Shown here piece after piece: positions 37,745-50,444 of a stretch of 64,000 bases of DNA (positions are counted from its first letter, which is position 1; each line of letters opens with the position of its first letter). The position numbers were made by a program, and so were the translations under genes. Location of the stretch: NCBI RefSeq assembly GCF_017255185.1, contig NZ_JAFKCZ010000016.1:1-64000 (forward strand), written 5' to 3'. The stretch comes from Parahaliea mediterranea. GTDB lineage: Bacteria > Pseudomonadota > Gammaproteobacteria > Pseudomonadales > Halieaceae. Under the pieces are notes generated by a model, which was not told where the DNA came from, searched no databases, and saw only the letters and a program-made list of their open reading frames with translations.

Positions 37745-38176
37745 ATGGCTACCAGAAAAGCACCAGCGAAGAAAAAGGCTCCGGCCAAGAAGGCAGTGGC
37801 TAAAAAAGCTCCCGTCAGGAAAGCACCGGCCAAAAAGGCCGCTCCGGCCAAGAAGGCTACTGCGCTCAAGGACAAAATGACCAAGAGCCAGATTGTCACC
37901 AGCATTGCCGAGAGCACCGAGCTGAGCAAGAAACAGGTAGGCGACGTACTGGCCGAGCTGGAAACCCTTATCGAGCGCAGCATCAAGAAGCGTTCCGTGG
38001 GCGAGTTCACCCTGCCGGGCCTGATGAAGATCACCACCGTGAAGAAGCCCGCCCGCAAGGCGCGCAAGGGCATCAACCCCTTCACCGGTGAGGAAACCAC
38101 CTTCAAGGCCAAGCCGGCCAGCGTGGCGGTCAAGGTTCGCCCGCTGAAGAAAATGAAAGAGTTCGCGGCCTCCTAA
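37745..38176 (+). CDS. HU-family DNA-binding protein with histone H1-like tail
   Basis: Nucleoid-associated protein of 143 residues. Residues 1-42 are almost only Lys, Ala and Pro (KAPAKKKAPAKKAVAKKAP-type repeats), like eukaryotic H1 and bacterial AlgP tails. Residues ~45-140 are an HU/IHF fold: MTKSQIVTSIAESTELSKKQ, GEFTLPGLMKI, then the DNA-binding arm with GINPFTGEE. It has its own promoter and terminator. Function in DNA compaction is inferred from the family. Confidence 0.92.
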   Translation: MATRKAPAKKKAPAKKAVAKKAPVRKAPAKKAAPAKKATALKDKMTKSQIVTSIAESTELSKKQVGDVLAELETLIERSIKKRSVGEFTLPGLMKITTVKKPARKARKGINPFTGEETTFKAKPASVAVKVRPLKKMKEFAAS

Positions 38177-38189
38177 GGCCCGTTCTCCC

Positions 38190-38223
38190 GCCAGCTCCCC
38201 GCCGGTGCCGGTGGGGAGCTGGC
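38190..38223 (+). terminator. Strong hairpin after the HU-like gene
   Basis: GCCAGCTCCCC (38190-38200) pairs perfectly over 11 bp with GGGGAGCTGGC (38213-38223), 14 nt after the stop. The downstream T-run is short, so termination strength is uncertain. Confidence 0.6.
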
Positions 38224-38300
38224 AAGCCCCCCCTGCTTTTCGTGCCGCTTCCGGCGCGAAGGGTTCCCGACCCTCCAAATTCCCGCAGCCCGCGAACTTC

Positions 38301-38329
38301 TTGGCCTCGATGGCCCCATGGGGTAAAAT
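38301..38329 (+). promoter_or_regulatory. Sigma-70 promoter for fmdB-aspS
   Basis: TTGGCC (38301-38306) and TAAAAT (38324-38329) are separated by 17 bp, 51 nt before the FmdB-family start. Confidence 0.55.
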
Positions 38330-38379
38330 CCGCGCCTCGATTTTTCTCTGATGCCCCTGTTTAACTGGCGAGAACCCCC

Positions 38380-38685
38380 ATGCCTATCTATGAGTACCAG
38401 TGCCAGGCCTGCGGCGAGCTGCACGAGGCCTTGCAGAAGATCAGCGACGACCCCCTGCTGGATTGCCCGGCCTGTGGCGAGCCGCAGTTGAAAAAGAAAG
38501 TCTCCGCCGCCGCTTTCCGCCTCAAGGGCGGTGGCTGGTATGAGACGGATTTCAAAACTGGCAGCAAGAAGAACCTCGCCGGCGGACAGGAAGGCGGCGA
38601 CGGTAAAAGCAAGGACAGCGGCGCCTCGAAAGCCGAGGCCAAGAAAAGCAGCGGCGGCGAAAGCAAGAGCAGCAACCCCGCCTGA
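38380..38685 (+). CDS. FmdB-family zinc ribbon protein
   Basis: 101-residue protein. The N-terminal zinc ribbon starts MPIYEYQCQACGELHE, with a second CPACGEPQLKKK pair. Residues ~60-101 are a low-complexity Gly/Ser/Lys-rich tail. Regulatory roles are proposed for the family but not proven. It lies 41 nt before aspS, a common neighbourhood in gammaproteobacteria, and probably shares its transcript. Confidence 0.9.
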   Translation: MPIYEYQCQACGELHEALQKISDDPLLDCPACGEPQLKKKVSAAAFRLKGGGWYETDFKTGSKKNLAGGQEGGDGKSKDSGASKAEAKKSSGGESKSSNPA

Positions 38686-38725
38686 CCCCGGCCCACTCAC
38701 CCGATACAGCAACGGAACCTGAATT

Positions 38726-40522
<1,797 letters not shown>

Positions 40523-40569
40523 GCGGGGCGGCCCTGAGTTTATTCCGTATATAAAGAAGGGAGATTGCG

Positions 40570-41313
40570 ATGGCTGGCCACAGCAAGTGGGCCAATATCA
40601 AGCACCGCAAGGCGGCCCAGGATGCCAAGCGGGGCAAGATCTTTACCAAGCTGATTCGCGAACTGGTGGTGGCCGCCAAGCAGGGCGGCCCGCTGCCGGA
40701 GGACAACCCTCGCCTGCGCGCGGCGATGGACAAGGCCCTTGGCGCCAACATGACCAAGGACACCATCGAGCGCGCCATTGCCCGCGGCGCGGGCGGCAAC
40801 GACACCGACAACATGGACGAGCTCACCTACGAGGGCTATGCGCCCGGCGGGGTGGCGGTGTTGGTGGAGGTGATGACCGATAACCGCAATCGCACCGTGG
40901 CCGAGGTGCGCCACGCCTTCAGCAAACGCGGCGGCAATCTGGGCACCGACGGTTCAGTGGCCTACCTGTTCAGCAAGAAGGGCCAAATCAGTTTCGCCCC
41001 CGGGGCCGACGAGGAGGCCATCATGGAGGTGGCGCTGGAGGCCGGTGCCGAGGACATCGAAACCAATGACGATGGCTCCGTTGACCTGACCACGCCCTGG
41101 GAACAGTTTTCCGCGGTGAAAGAGGCCCTGGAAAAGGCGGGCCTGGCGCCGGAGGGCGGCGAGGTGACCATGGTGGCTTCCACCTACGTGCCCCTGGATG
41201 TCGAGGGAGCCACATCGGTGATCGGCCTGGTGGACGCGCTCGAGGACCTGGACGACGTGCAGAACGTCTATACCAATGCCGACATCCCCGAGGCGGTCTA
41301 CGCCGATCTTTGA
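40570..41313 (+). CDS. yebC: YebC/PmpR family protein
   Basis: 247-residue protein starting [14 protein letters not shown], the family hallmark, with [16 protein letters not shown] and [19 protein letters not shown]. Relatives act as transcriptional regulators and, in more recent work, in ribosome rescue at proline stretches. The aspS-yebC-ruvCAB order is standard. The GAAGGGAG sequence just upstream is a good ribosome site. Confidence 0.96.
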   Translation: MAGHSKWANIKHRKAAQDAKRGKIFTKLIRELVVAAKQGGPLPEDNPRLRAAMDKALGANMTKDTIERAIARGAGGNDTDNMDELTYEGYAPGGVAVLVEVMTDNRNRTVAEVRHAFSKRGGNLGTDGSVAYLFSKKGQISFAPGADEEAIMEVALEAGAEDIETNDDGSVDLTTPWEQFSAVKEALEKAGLAPEGGEVTMVASTYVPLDVEGATSVIGLVDALEDLDDVQNVYTNADIPEAVYADL

Positions 41314-41357
41314 CCGGGCGCATCGCCGCCGCCGGTAGTGCATCCGGGCGGACAATG

Positions 41358-41373
41358 CTGTATATATGTACAT
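41358..41373. promoter_or_regulatory. Putative LexA (SOS) box upstream of ruvC
   Basis: CTGTATATATGTACAT matches the gammaproteobacterial LexA consensus CTGT-N8-ACAG at 7 of 8 core positions, with an alternating A/T-rich centre. It also overlaps -10-like TATATA sequence. It lies 145 nt before the ruvC ATG in the yebC-ruvC gap. Confidence 0.65.
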
Positions 41374-41518
41374 GACGCCCCGGGCTTTGTATCGCGCCGG
41401 GCGGGTCGTGGCGCGGGGGCATTCAGGGCGATCGCGACGCTCGCGGGGTGGGGCCTGCCACCATTGGCCGCGGGCCAATGCATGGCAACACAGACAACGG
41501 CGGTGGGCGGCGCGCACT

Positions 41519-42037
41519 ATGGCGGTCATCCTGGGGATAGACCCCGGTTCCCGAAAAACCGGCTTCGGCATCATCAACTTCGATGGCGGACGCAGCGAGT
41601 ACGTGACCAGCGGGGTGATCCGCCTGCCGCAGGGGTCCCTGCCGGAGCGGCTCGGTGTCATCCACGCCAGTGTCAGTGAACTGATCGAGCTGCACTGCCC
41701 CCAGGAGGCGGCGGTGGAGCGGGTGTTCGTGGCCAAGAGCGCCGATTCGGCGCTCAAGCTGGGGCAGGCCCGCGGCGCGGCCATTGTCGCCTGCGTGGCC
41801 CGCGCGATGGCGGTGTCGGAGTACTCGGCGCGCCAGATCAAGCAGTCGGTGGTAGGCACGGGCGCCGCGGACAAGGCGCAGGTGCAGCATATGGTGAAGG
41901 TGTTGCTGAAACTGCCGGCGGCACCCCAGGAGGACGCGGCGGACGCCCTGGCCACCGCCCTGTGTCATGCCCACACCCAACAAAGTATGATCAACATGGC
42001 CGGCGCCACTTCGGTGCGCCGGCGGCGTTTGCGCTAG
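41519..42037 (+). CDS. ruvC: Holliday junction resolvase RuvC
   Basis: Dimeric endonuclease that cuts Holliday junctions. From ATG 41519 it has 172 residues (E. coli 173). Catalytic acidic residues are visible in [33 protein letters not shown] and [15 protein letters not shown]. The open frame upstream to 41366 crosses the LexA-like box and is not coding. ruvA follows after 12 nt. Confidence 0.96.
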   Translation: MAVILGIDPGSRKTGFGIINFDGGRSEYVTSGVIRLPQGSLPERLGVIHASVSELIELHCPQEAAVERVFVAKSADSALKLGQARGAAIVACVARAMAVSEYSARQIKQSVVGTGAADKAQVQHMVKVLLKLPAAPQEDAADALATALCHAHTQQSMINMAGATSVRRRRLR

Positions 42038-42049
42038 CGGGAATATTCT

Positions 42050-42667
42050 ATGATCGGCAGGATTCGCGGCACCCTGGTGCACAAGCAGCCCCCGGACATC
42101 CTGGTGGATGTGGCCGGTGTCGGCTACGAGTTGCAGGTGCCCATGACCACCTTGTTCCAGCTGCCCGCCCTGGGCGGCGAGGTGACGCTGCTCACCCATT
42201 TCGCGGTGCGCGAGGATGCCCAGCAGCTCTACGGCTTTATCGACGAGCGCGACCGGGGCCTGTTTCGCCAGCTGATCAAGGTCAGTGGCGTGGGGCCCAA
42301 GTTGGCGCTCACCATTCTCTCGGGCATGGACGCGACGAGTTTCGCGCGCTGCGTGCAGCGCGGCGACCTGTCCTCCCTGGTGGCGCTGCCCGGCGTGGGC
42401 AAGAAAACCGCCGAGCGCCTGCTGGTGGAAATGCGCGACAAGCTCAAGGGCTGGCTGGAGGAAATGGACGCGCGGGCCCCGGAGCTCCCCGGCGCCGCCG
42501 CGCAGGTCCGGCCGGCGGACAAGGTCGCCGACGCCGAGGGCGCCCTGGTGGCGCTGGGCTACAAGCCGGCGGAGGCCAGCCGGGCGGTGGCGGCGGTGAA
42601 CGACGACGGCGTCGACAACAGCGAGGAGCTGATTCGCCGGGCCCTGAAATCCATGGTCAGCGCCTGA
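42050..42667 (+). CDS. ruvA: Holliday junction branch migration protein RuvA
   Basis: Tetrameric junction-binding subunit of the RuvAB motor. 205 residues: OB-fold N-terminus ([15 protein letters not shown]), two helix-hairpin-helix motifs ([18 protein letters not shown] and [19 protein letters not shown]) and a C-terminal RuvB-binding domain ([16 protein letters not shown]). Directly upstream of ruvB with 11 nt between. Confidence 0.97.
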   Translation: MIGRIRGTLVHKQPPDILVDVAGVGYELQVPMTTLFQLPALGGEVTLLTHFAVREDAQQLYGFIDERDRGLFRQLIKVSGVGPKLALTILSGMDATSFARCVQRGDLSSLVALPGVGKKTAERLLVEMRDKLKGWLEEMDARAPELPGAAAQVRPADKVADAEGALVALGYKPAEASRAVAAVNDDGVDNSEELIRRALKSMVSA

Positions 42668-42678
42668 GGAAATGACCG

Positions 42679-43751
<1,073 letters not shown>

Positions 43752-43755
<4 letters not shown>

Positions 43756-44183
43756 GCGGGGCGGAATTTTCCTATAAGCTGCGAGTCTACATTGAGGATA
43801 CCGATGCCGGGGGCATCGTGTATTACGTCAACTACCTGAAATTCATGGAGCGCGCCCGCACCGAGATGATGCGTGCGCTGGGTTTCGGCAAGGACTACAT
43901 ATTCAACCACGATCTGATGTTCGTGGTGCGCGACGTGGCGGTGCGCTACCGCCTGCCGGCGCAACTGGACGACGAATTGGTGGCGACCGCGACAATCCGG
44001 GAATTAAGCGGCGCCGCCATGCGTTTACAACAGACCATCAGGCGCGGCGACCAGCTGCTGGCGGAGGGCGAGGTCACCATCGCCTGTGTCGATCGCGCGG
44101 GAGTGAAGCCGCGGCGCCTGCCGCGGGAGATGTCGCAGCGACTGCGCGAGGCGCGCGCTGCCGGGAGCGAAGGGGAGCCCTAA
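43752..44183 (+). CDS. ybgC: Tol-Pal associated acyl-CoA thioesterase
   Basis: Hotdog-fold thioesterase of 143 residues. The active-site region reads [20 protein letters not shown] with the catalytic Asp, followed by [13 protein letters not shown] start inside the ruvB stop. It heads the tol-pal genes, its usual place; the physiological acyl substrate is debated. The tolQ start follows immediately after the TAA. Confidence 0.95.
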
Positions 44184-44894
44184 GTGGAAGAACAACTCAG
44201 CCTGATAGATTTGGTATTGCACGCCAGCTTTACCGTGCAGCTGGTAATGGCGCTGCTGTTGCTGGCGTCGATGCTGTCCTGGTACATGATCGTGCAGCGG
44301 ATTATCTACTTCCGCAATTCCCACGACGACATGATCAACTTCGAGGAGCAGTTCTGGTCCGGCATCGACCTCTCCCAGTTGTACCGGGAGGGCAATGAGC
44401 GCGCCGCCGAGGGCCAGACCATCGTCGGCATGGAGAGCATCTTCCGCGCCGGTTTCAAGGAGTTCTCGCGCCTGGCCCAGCAGCCGGGGATGGACTCCGA
44501 GGCGGTGATCGAGGGCTCCCGGCGCACCATGCGGGTAGCCATGCTGCGCGAGGAGGAGCGCCTGGAGCGCCACTTGCCCTTCCTGGCCTCGGTGGGCTCC
44601 ACCAGCCCCTACATCGGCCTGTTCGGTACCGTGTGGGGCATCATGCACTCCTTCCGCGGCCTGGCCAACGCCACCCAGGCGACCCTGGCCACGGTGGCGC
44701 CGGGCATTTCCGAGGCCCTGGTGGCCACTGCCATGGGCCTGTTCGCGGCGATCCCCGCGGTCATGGCCTACAACCGGTTCGCCGCCAGGGTGGATATGTT
44801 CACCAACCGCTACGACACCTTCGTGGACGAGTTCTCCAGCATTCTCTACCGGCAGGCCTACGCCCTGCGCTCCCGCGAGAAGAAGGCGGGGTAG
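44184..44894 (+). CDS. tolQ: Tol-Pal system proton channel subunit TolQ
   Basis: Inner-membrane MotA/ExbB-family subunit that with TolR converts proton flux into TolA motion. 236 residues from a GTG, with three membrane helices (about 15-40, 135-160 and 170-195). Family motifs are ASVGSTSPYIGLFGTVWGIM and ISEALVATAMGLFAAIPAVM. Part of ybgC-tolQRAB-pal-cpoB. Confidence 0.97.
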   Translation: MEEQLSLIDLVLHASFTVQLVMALLLLASMLSWYMIVQRIIYFRNSHDDMINFEEQFWSGIDLSQLYREGNERAAEGQTIVGMESIFRAGFKEFSRLAQQPGMDSEAVIEGSRRTMRVAMLREEERLERHLPFLASVGSTSPYIGLFGTVWGIMHSFRGLANATQATLATVAPGISEALVATAMGLFAAIPAVMAYNRFAARVDMFTNRYDTFVDEFSSILYRQAYALRSREKKAG

Positions 44895-44903
44895 GGTCGC
44901 GTC

Positions 44904-45332
44904 GTGGCGAGGTCCAACAAAAAACACCGGCCGATGGCCGAAATCAACGTGGTGCCCTACATCGACGTGATGTTGGTGCTGTTGATCATCTTCATGGTCA
45001 CGGCCCCCATGCTGATGCAGGGCGTGAAGGTGGAGCTGCCCGAGGCCAGCGCCGAACCGGTCGAGGACCAGGACAGCGAGCCGTTGATTGTCTCGGTGGA
45101 TGCCGGCGGCCAGCTGTTTCTCAACCTCGGCGACGAAAAACAGGTGTTGAACCTGGCCACCGTGCGCGAGCGCGTGTCGGTGGTGATGCGGCGCAGTCCG
45201 GAAAAGCCGGTGTTGATCTGGGGTGACCGCGCGGTGCCCTACGGCAAGGTGGTGACCGTGATGGCGGCGCTGCAGGAGGCGGGCGCGCCGAGCGTCGGCC
45301 TGGTGACGGAGAACCCCGGGAATCCCGAGTGA
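44904..45332 (+). CDS. tolR: Tol-Pal system protein TolR
   Basis: ExbD-family subunit of 142 residues from a GTG. One transmembrane helix carries the proton-path Asp in [21 protein letters not shown] periplasmic domain ends in the TolR-type [20 protein letters not shown]. Its stop overlaps the tolA GTG. Confidence 0.96.
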   Translation: MARSNKKHRPMAEINVVPYIDVMLVLLIIFMVTAPMLMQGVKVELPEASAEPVEDQDSEPLIVSVDAGGQLFLNLGDEKQVLNLATVRERVSVVMRRSPEKPVLIWGDRAVPYGKVVTVMAALQEAGAPSVGLVTENPGNPE

Positions 45333-46084
45333 GCGCCTCGATCTACGCCAGGCCCGTTCTGCCGCGCATCATCGTCAGGCCGCTGCTGGCGACCCTGGCC
45401 CTGCACGGCCTGGTGGTTTACCTGCTCACCGCCAACTGGAGCAGCTTTGAGGAGAAGACCATCACGCCTCAGGTGATCCCCAAGGCCATCGACGCCCGCC
45501 TGGTGGATGTGAGCGAGATCCTGCCCGAACCCGAGCCGGTGAAGAAACCCGCGCCACAGCCGAAGCCAAAGCCGAAGCCCCAGCCCAAACCGCAGCCGGC
45601 CGCACCAAAACCCAAGCCAAAGCCGGAGCCCAAGCCGGTGCCGGAGCCGGCCGCGCCGAAACCGAAGCCGGAACCGAAGCCCGATCCGGAGCCCTCCCGC
45701 GAGGAGCTGCTGCGCGAGCAGCGTGAGCAGATGGCCGAATCGCTGGCGCGGGAGGAGGCCGCCCGGGCCGCCGCCACCGCCGATGAAATGGCGGCCAGTT
45801 ACGCCGCGCTGATCCAGCGCACCGTGACCGGCTACTGGAGCCGGCCGCCCAGCGCCCGCAACGGCATGGAAGTGCTGCTGCAGCTGCAATTGATCCCCAC
45901 CGGCGAGATCGTCGACGTGCGGGTGCTCAAGAGCAGCGGCGACACGGCCTTTGACCGCTCGGCGATGAATGCGGTAGAAAGGGCGGGCCGTTTCCCCGAG
46001 CTGAAGAATCTGCCGCCGCGCAAATTTGAAGAGACCTTCAGGCGTTTCCGCCTGTTATTCCGACCAGAGGATTTACGTTACTGA
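45329..46084 (+). CDS. tolA: Tol-Pal system protein TolA
   Basis: Links the TolQR motor to TolB/Pal across the periplasm. 251 residues: cytoplasmic start, one membrane helix (~18-36), a Pro/Lys/Glu-rich stretch (~65-122, repeats of KPKPEPKP type), a short charged helix (~123-150) and a C-terminal TonB-like domain III. The middle domain differs from the long Ala/Lys-rich helix of E. coli TolA (421 residues) and looks more like a TonB spacer. Position between tolR and tolB makes the assignment firm. Confidence 0.92.
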   Translation: MSASIYARPVLPRIIVRPLLATLALHGLVVYLLTANWSSFEEKTITPQVIPKAIDARLVDVSEILPEPEPVKKPAPQPKPKPKPQPKPQPAAPKPKPKPEPKPVPEPAAPKPKPEPKPDPEPSREELLREQREQMAESLAREEAARAAATADEMAASYAALIQRTVTGYWSRPPSARNGMEVLLQLQLIPTGEIVDVRVLKSSGDTAFDRSAMNAVERAGRFPELKNLPPRKFEETFRRFRLLFRPEDLRY

Positions 46085-47370
46085 TGACACGGCTACTTTT
46101 GAGTCTGGTACTACTGTTGACCGCACTGGGCGCCCGCGCGGAGCTGCTTATTGAAATCACCCAGGGCCAGGACAACCCCACGCCCATCGCGGTATCGCCC
46201 TTCGCCTGGCAGGGCGCGGGCGCGGCCTCGGAGGATGTCGCCGCGGTGATCGACAGCGACCTGACGCGCAGCGGCCAGTTTGCCCCGGTCAAGCGCGCCA
46301 ACATGCTGAGCCGGCCCAGCACCGAGCAGGAGATTTACTACCGCGACTGGCGGGCGATCAATACCCAGTACCTGCTGATTGGGCGGGTGTCGGGCGCGGA
46401 GCAGATGCGCATCGAATTCGAGCTGTTCGACGTCGATCGCCAAACCAAAATCTATGCCGGCAGCGAGAGCGGCCCCGCCAGCGAGGCGCGCATGCTGGCC
46501 CACCGGGTGTCGGACAAGGTCTACGAGAAGCTCACCGGCATCCCCGGCGCCTTCGCCACCCGCCTGCTGTATGTCTCGGTTACCCGCAATCCGGGCGGCA
46601 AGGATTACTACCGCCTCACCCTGGCGGACTCAGACGGCGCCCGGCCCATCGTGCTGCTGGAGTCCCGGGAGCCGGTGCTGGCGCCCACCTGGTCGCCGGA
46701 CGGCAAGGAAATCGCCTACGTGTCCTTCGAGACCAGCCGGCCGGCCATCTTCCGCCAGAACCTGGCCACCGGCCAGCGCGAGCAGCTGACCAACTTCAAG
46801 GGCCTGAACAGCTCCCCCGCCTGGTCGCCGGACGGCAACACCATGGCCATGGTGCTGTCCAAGGACGGCAGCCCGGACATCTATCTGATGGATCTGTCCA
46901 GCAAGCGCCTGACCCGGGTCACCCGGCACTACGCCATCGACACCGAGCCCACCTGGATGCCCGATGGCAATTCGTTACTTTTCACCTCCGACCGCGGTGG
47001 ACGGCCGCAGATTTATCGCTATGATTTGCGCAGCGGCGCCACCGAGCGGGTGACCTACGAAGGTGTCTACAACGCCCGGGCGCGGGTGGCCCAGGACGGC
47101 CGCAATGTGGCGCTGGTACACCAGGATAACGGCAATTTCCACATTGCGGTTCACGACCTGAAGACCAACCGCCTGCATGTGTTGACCGGTACCGCGCTGG
47201 ACGAAAGTCCCAGTATCGCGCCCAATGGCTCTATGGTATTGTACGCTACGAAGTCGGGAGATCGCGGCATTTTAGCGGCGGTTTCCGTAGACGGGGGAGT
47301 GAAATTCCGGTTGCCGGCCCGCGAGGGGGATGTCCGGGAGCCGGCGTGGTCACCTTACATGAGCCGCTGA
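46084..47370 (+). CDS. tolB: Tol-Pal system beta-propeller protein TolB
   Basis: Periplasmic protein of 428 residues binding TolA and Pal. Signal peptide [20 protein letters not shown]. An N-terminal alpha/beta domain precedes a six-bladed propeller whose blades repeat [33 protein letters not shown], and [20 protein letters not shown]. The ATG overlaps the tolA stop. Confidence 0.97.
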   Translation: MTRLLLSLVLLLTALGARAELLIEITQGQDNPTPIAVSPFAWQGAGAASEDVAAVIDSDLTRSGQFAPVKRANMLSRPSTEQEIYYRDWRAINTQYLLIGRVSGAEQMRIEFELFDVDRQTKIYAGSESGPASEARMLAHRVSDKVYEKLTGIPGAFATRLLYVSVTRNPGGKDYYRLTLADSDGARPIVLLESREPVLAPTWSPDGKEIAYVSFETSRPAIFRQNLATGQREQLTNFKGLNSSPAWSPDGNTMAMVLSKDGSPDIYLMDLSSKRLTRVTRHYAIDTEPTWMPDGNSLLFTSDRGGRPQIYRYDLRSGATERVTYEGVYNARARVAQDGRNVALVHQDNGNFHIAVHDLKTNRLHVLTGTALDESPSIAPNGSMVLYATKSGDRGILAAVSVDGGVKFRLPAREGDVREPAWSPYMSR

Positions 47371-47438
47371 TAGCGATCGCCGCCTATCGGGGGTGTAACT
47401 TTGATCATTGACTACAAAAAACGCTTAAGGATGGGACT

Positions 47439-47966
47439 ATGAAACACGTAACAGTTGCCGGCAAGGCGCTCACGCTGTTGTTCACCGCGGCATTCCTGGC
47501 CGCCTGTGGCAGCACCGATACCCAGGAGGATACCTCCGCGGCGGAAGCCGCGGCGGAGCGGGCGCGGATTGAGGCCCAGCAAGCCGATGAGGCCCGCATC
47601 GCCGAGGAGCAGCGGCAACAGCGCATGCTGGAAGATGAAGCCGAACGCGTGGGTAACATCTTCTACTTCGAGTTCGACAGCTCCACGCTGAAGCCCGAGG
47701 CCCAGGCGGCCCTGGACAAGCACATCGCACTGCTCAAGACCAGCGACAAGAGCGTGCGCCTCGAGGGCCACACCGACGAGCGCGGTACCCGCGAGTACAA
47801 CCTCGCCCTGGGTGAGCGCCGCGCCAACTCCGTGCGCGACTACATGGTGGTCAATGGCATCGCCAGCTACCGCATCGAGACGGTGAGCTACGGCGAGGAA
47901 CAGCCCGAGGCCTACGGTTCCGGCGAGGCCAACTGGTCCCAGAACCGCCGTGTGGTACTGAAGTAA
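47439..47966 (+). CDS. pal: Peptidoglycan-associated lipoprotein Pal
   Basis: Outer-membrane lipoprotein of 175 residues. The signal ends in a lipobox FLAACGS. A Glu/Ala/Arg-rich linker leads to an OmpA-type peptidoglycan-binding domain with YFEFDSSTLKPEAQA and LEGHTDERGTREYNLALGER. TAAGGA precedes the ATG. The 68-nt gap after tolB may hold a separate promoter, which I could not define. Confidence 0.97.
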   Translation: MKHVTVAGKALTLLFTAAFLAACGSTDTQEDTSAAEAAAERARIEAQQADEARIAEEQRQQRMLEDEAERVGNIFYFEFDSSTLKPEAQAALDKHIALLKTSDKSVRLEGHTDERGTREYNLALGERRANSVRDYMVVNGIASYRIETVSYGEEQPEAYGSGEANWSQNRRVVLK

Positions 47967-47978
47967 GCCGGGGAGCCC

Positions 47979-48911
47979 ATGCGCAAGCGCATTGCCAAAT
48001 CCCTGGTCCTGAGCGGGCTGGCCCTGGTGGCCAGCCCGTTCTGCCTTGTGGCCCAGGCCCAGGACTACATCGATGTGGAGGCCGAGCGCCGTGCCGAGCA
48101 GGAGCAGCGTGGGCAGCCGCAGCAGCAGGCGCCGCGGGACCCCTACGGCGTGAAGCCCGCGCAGTCCTATCCGGCCACCAGTTACGGCGCGAACAGCGGT
48201 CCGGCTGGCGGTGGCTTTGACCAGGGCGGCGCCGCGGCCCCGGTCCCCTCGCAAGGGGTGTCCGGCGGCAGCAATGTGGGCCAGCTATTGCTGCAGGTGC
48301 AGCAATTGCAGCAGGAAGTCATGCGCCTTAACGGCAAGGTCGAGGAGCAGGCCCACGAGCTGCGGACCTTGAAAGAACAAAGCCTGGAGCGCTATGTCGA
48401 TCTCGACCGCCGGGTCAGTGCCCTGACCACCGGTGGCGAGGTTCCTGCCTCCAGTGGCGCCTCGGTCGCTACGGCAGGTGGCGATTCCTCGTCCACCATC
48501 GGGGCCGCCGATGTCAGCGCCCAGCCCGGCGAGGCCGCGGCCTACCAGGCCGCCTACGACCTGGTGCGCACGCAGCAATTCGACCAGGCCGTGGCCGCCT
48601 TCAACCAGTTTTTGCGCCAGTACCCCTCAGGCCGTTTCGCCCCCAACGCCCACTATTGGCTTGGCGAGTTGTACCTGGTGGTGCAGCCGGTGGACCTCGA
48701 GTCCTCGCGGCAGGCCTTTACCCTGCTGCTGGACGAGTACCCCGACAACGCCAAGGTGCCGGACGCCATGTACAAGCTGGGTCGGGTACACTTCATGAAG
48801 GGCAACCGCGACCGCGCCCGCGAGTACCTCGACCGGGTGGTTCGCGACTATGGTGGCAGCAACAGCGCCGCCGCCAGGCTGGCCCAGGAATTTATCGACG
48901 AGAACTACTGA
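47979..48911 (+). CDS. cpoB: Cell division coordinator CpoB
   Basis: Periplasmic TolA-binding protein (YbgF) coordinating peptidoglycan synthesis with outer-membrane constriction. 310 residues: signal peptide ending near AQAQD, a Gln/Gly/Pro-rich stretch, an N-terminal trimeric coiled coil (QLLLQVQQLQQEVMRLNGKV) and a C-terminal TPR domain (YDLVRTQQFDQAVAAFNQFL, then NAHYWLGELY). Final gene of the tol-pal set. Confidence 0.95.
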   Translation: MRKRIAKSLVLSGLALVASPFCLVAQAQDYIDVEAERRAEQEQRGQPQQQAPRDPYGVKPAQSYPATSYGANSGPAGGGFDQGGAAAPVPSQGVSGGSNVGQLLLQVQQLQQEVMRLNGKVEEQAHELRTLKEQSLERYVDLDRRVSALTTGGEVPASSGASVATAGGDSSSTIGAADVSAQPGEAAAYQAAYDLVRTQQFDQAVAAFNQFLRQYPSGRFAPNAHYWLGELYLVVQPVDLESSRQAFTLLLDEYPDNAKVPDAMYKLGRVHFMKGNRDRAREYLDRVVRDYGGSNSAAARLAQEFIDENY

Positions 48912-48937
48912 GGCGTCAGTAGGTCAGTAAGCCCGCT

Positions 48938-49630
48938 ATGAACAAGCCGCTGCAGCACGGCGAGGATACCGCCCCCGACACCACGGGGGCGGCCCTGCGC
49001 ATCACCGAAATTTTCTACTCCCTGCAGGGCGAGGCCCGCACCGTGGGCCTGCCCACCGTGTTTGTGCGCCTGACCGGTTGCCCGCTGCGCTGCGAATACT
49101 GCGATACGGCCTACGCCTTTAGCGGCGGCGAGATGATGGCGCTGGAGCGCATTCTCGAGCGGGTGGCCGCCTACCGGCCCCGCTATGTCACCGTGACCGG
49201 CGGCGAGCCCCTGGCCCAGCCCAACTGCCTGCCCCTGCTCAGCCACTTGTGCGATGCCGGCTACGAGGTTTCCCTGGAGACCAGCGGCGCCATGACCGTG
49301 GCCGGGGTGGACCCGCGGGTGGTCAAGGTGCTGGACCTGAAAACCCCCGCGTCCGCCGAGATGCACCGCAACGACTACGGCAATATTCCGCTGTTGACGC
49401 CCCGCGACCAGGTGAAGTTCGTGATTTGCGACCGCGCCGATTTCGAGTGGGCGCGCTTCAAGCTCGACGAGTACACCCTGGCGGGCCGGGTTTCCGACGT
49501 CCTGTTTTCCCCCAGCCATGGCGCGCTGCCCGGTCGTCAGTTGGCGGAGTGGATTCTTGAGGACAACCTGCCGGTGCGCATGCAGCTGCAGCTGCACAAA
49601 TACCTGTGGGATGACGCCCCCGGGCACTAG
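48938..49630 (+). CDS. queE: 7-carboxy-7-deazaguanine synthase
   Basis: Radical-SAM enzyme of queuosine/preQ0 synthesis converting carboxytetrahydropterin to CDG. 230 residues with the CX3CX2C-type cluster in [17 protein letters not shown] and [19 protein letters not shown] upstream. [16 protein letters not shown] is the SAM-binding GGE. Its pairing with queC is typical of gammaproteobacteria. No preQ1 riboswitch fold was noticed ahead of it. Confidence 0.96.
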   Translation: MNKPLQHGEDTAPDTTGAALRITEIFYSLQGEARTVGLPTVFVRLTGCPLRCEYCDTAYAFSGGEMMALERILERVAAYRPRYVTVTGGEPLAQPNCLPLLSHLCDAGYEVSLETSGAMTVAGVDPRVVKVLDLKTPASAEMHRNDYGNIPLLTPRDQVKFVICDRADFEWARFKLDEYTLAGRVSDVLFSPSHGALPGRQLAEWILEDNLPVRMQLQLHKYLWDDAPGH

Positions 49631-49650
49631 CAAGGTTTCCTGGAAGCACT

Positions 49651-50334
49651 ATGGCTGATAACAAACGCGCGGTCATCCTCGTCTCCGGTGGCCTGGACTC
49701 CACCACGGTGCTGGCCATGGCCCGGAAGCAGGGCTTTGACTGCTATACCCTGAGTTTCGACTACGGTCAGCGCCATCGGGCGGAACTGCTCGCGGCGGAG
49801 CGGGTGTCGGCCTCCCTGGGCGACGTCGAGCACAAGGTGGTCAAGTTGAACCTCGACAGCATTGGCGGGTCGGCGCTAACCGATACCGGCATCGCCGTGC
49901 CGGAGGAGGAAACCAGCGGTATTCCGGTAACCTACGTGCCGGCCCGCAACACGGTGTTTTTATCCATCGCCCTGGGTTGGGCTGAAGTGCTGGGCGCCGA
50001 CGATATCTTCATCGGTGTCAACGCCGTGGACTACTCGGGCTACCCGGACTGTCGCCCCGCCTACATCGCCGCCTACGAGGCCATGGCCAACCTCGCCACC
50101 CGCGCGGGGGTGGAGGGGCATAACCTGCGCATCCACGCGCCCCTGATGGATATGGGCAAGGGCGAGATCATCCGCGCCGGCATTGCCCTGGGGGTGGATT
50201 ACAGCCTGACCGTGTCCTGCTACCAGGCCACAGGGGAGGGCCTGGCCTGCGGCCGCTGCGACAGCTGCCGCCTGCGGCGGCAGGGTTTTGTCGACGCCGG
50301 GGTCCCCGATCCCACGCGCTACACGGCGGGGTAA
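49651..50334 (+). CDS. queC: 7-cyano-7-deazaguanine synthase
   Basis: ATP-dependent ligase turning CDG into preQ0, 227 residues. The PP-loop is [13 protein letters not shown]. Family blocks are [28 protein letters not shown] and [15 protein letters not shown]. The C-terminal zinc cysteines lie in [18 protein letters not shown]. Last gene before the tRNA-Lys. Confidence 0.97.
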   Translation: MADNKRAVILVSGGLDSTTVLAMARKQGFDCYTLSFDYGQRHRAELLAAERVSASLGDVEHKVVKLNLDSIGGSALTDTGIAVPEEETSGIPVTYVPARNTVFLSIALGWAEVLGADDIFIGVNAVDYSGYPDCRPAYIAAYEAMANLATRAGVEGHNLRIHAPLMDMGKGEIIRAGIALGVDYSLTVSCYQATGEGLACGRCDSCRLRRQGFVDAGVPDPTRYTAG

Positions 50335-50364
50335 AAAAAATTGCCCGTCCGCGGCGGAAATGGC

Positions 50365-50392
50365 TTGTTTTTTGCCGCTGAATCAGTACTAT
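50365..50392 (+). promoter_or_regulatory. Candidate promoter of tRNA-Lys
   Basis: TTGTTT (50365-50370) and TACTAT (50387-50392) are 16 bp apart, placing a start near 50400, about 45 nt before the tRNA. Confidence 0.5.
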
Positions 50393-50444
50393 ACGCACCT
50401 CGTTCGCGGTGAGCCTTCAGGTTTACCCGGCACGTCCCCTTTCA

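Noticed and set aside
48912-48937. preQ1 riboswitch before queE
   Set aside because: The gap is 26 nt and shows no aptamer-like stem or A-rich tail.
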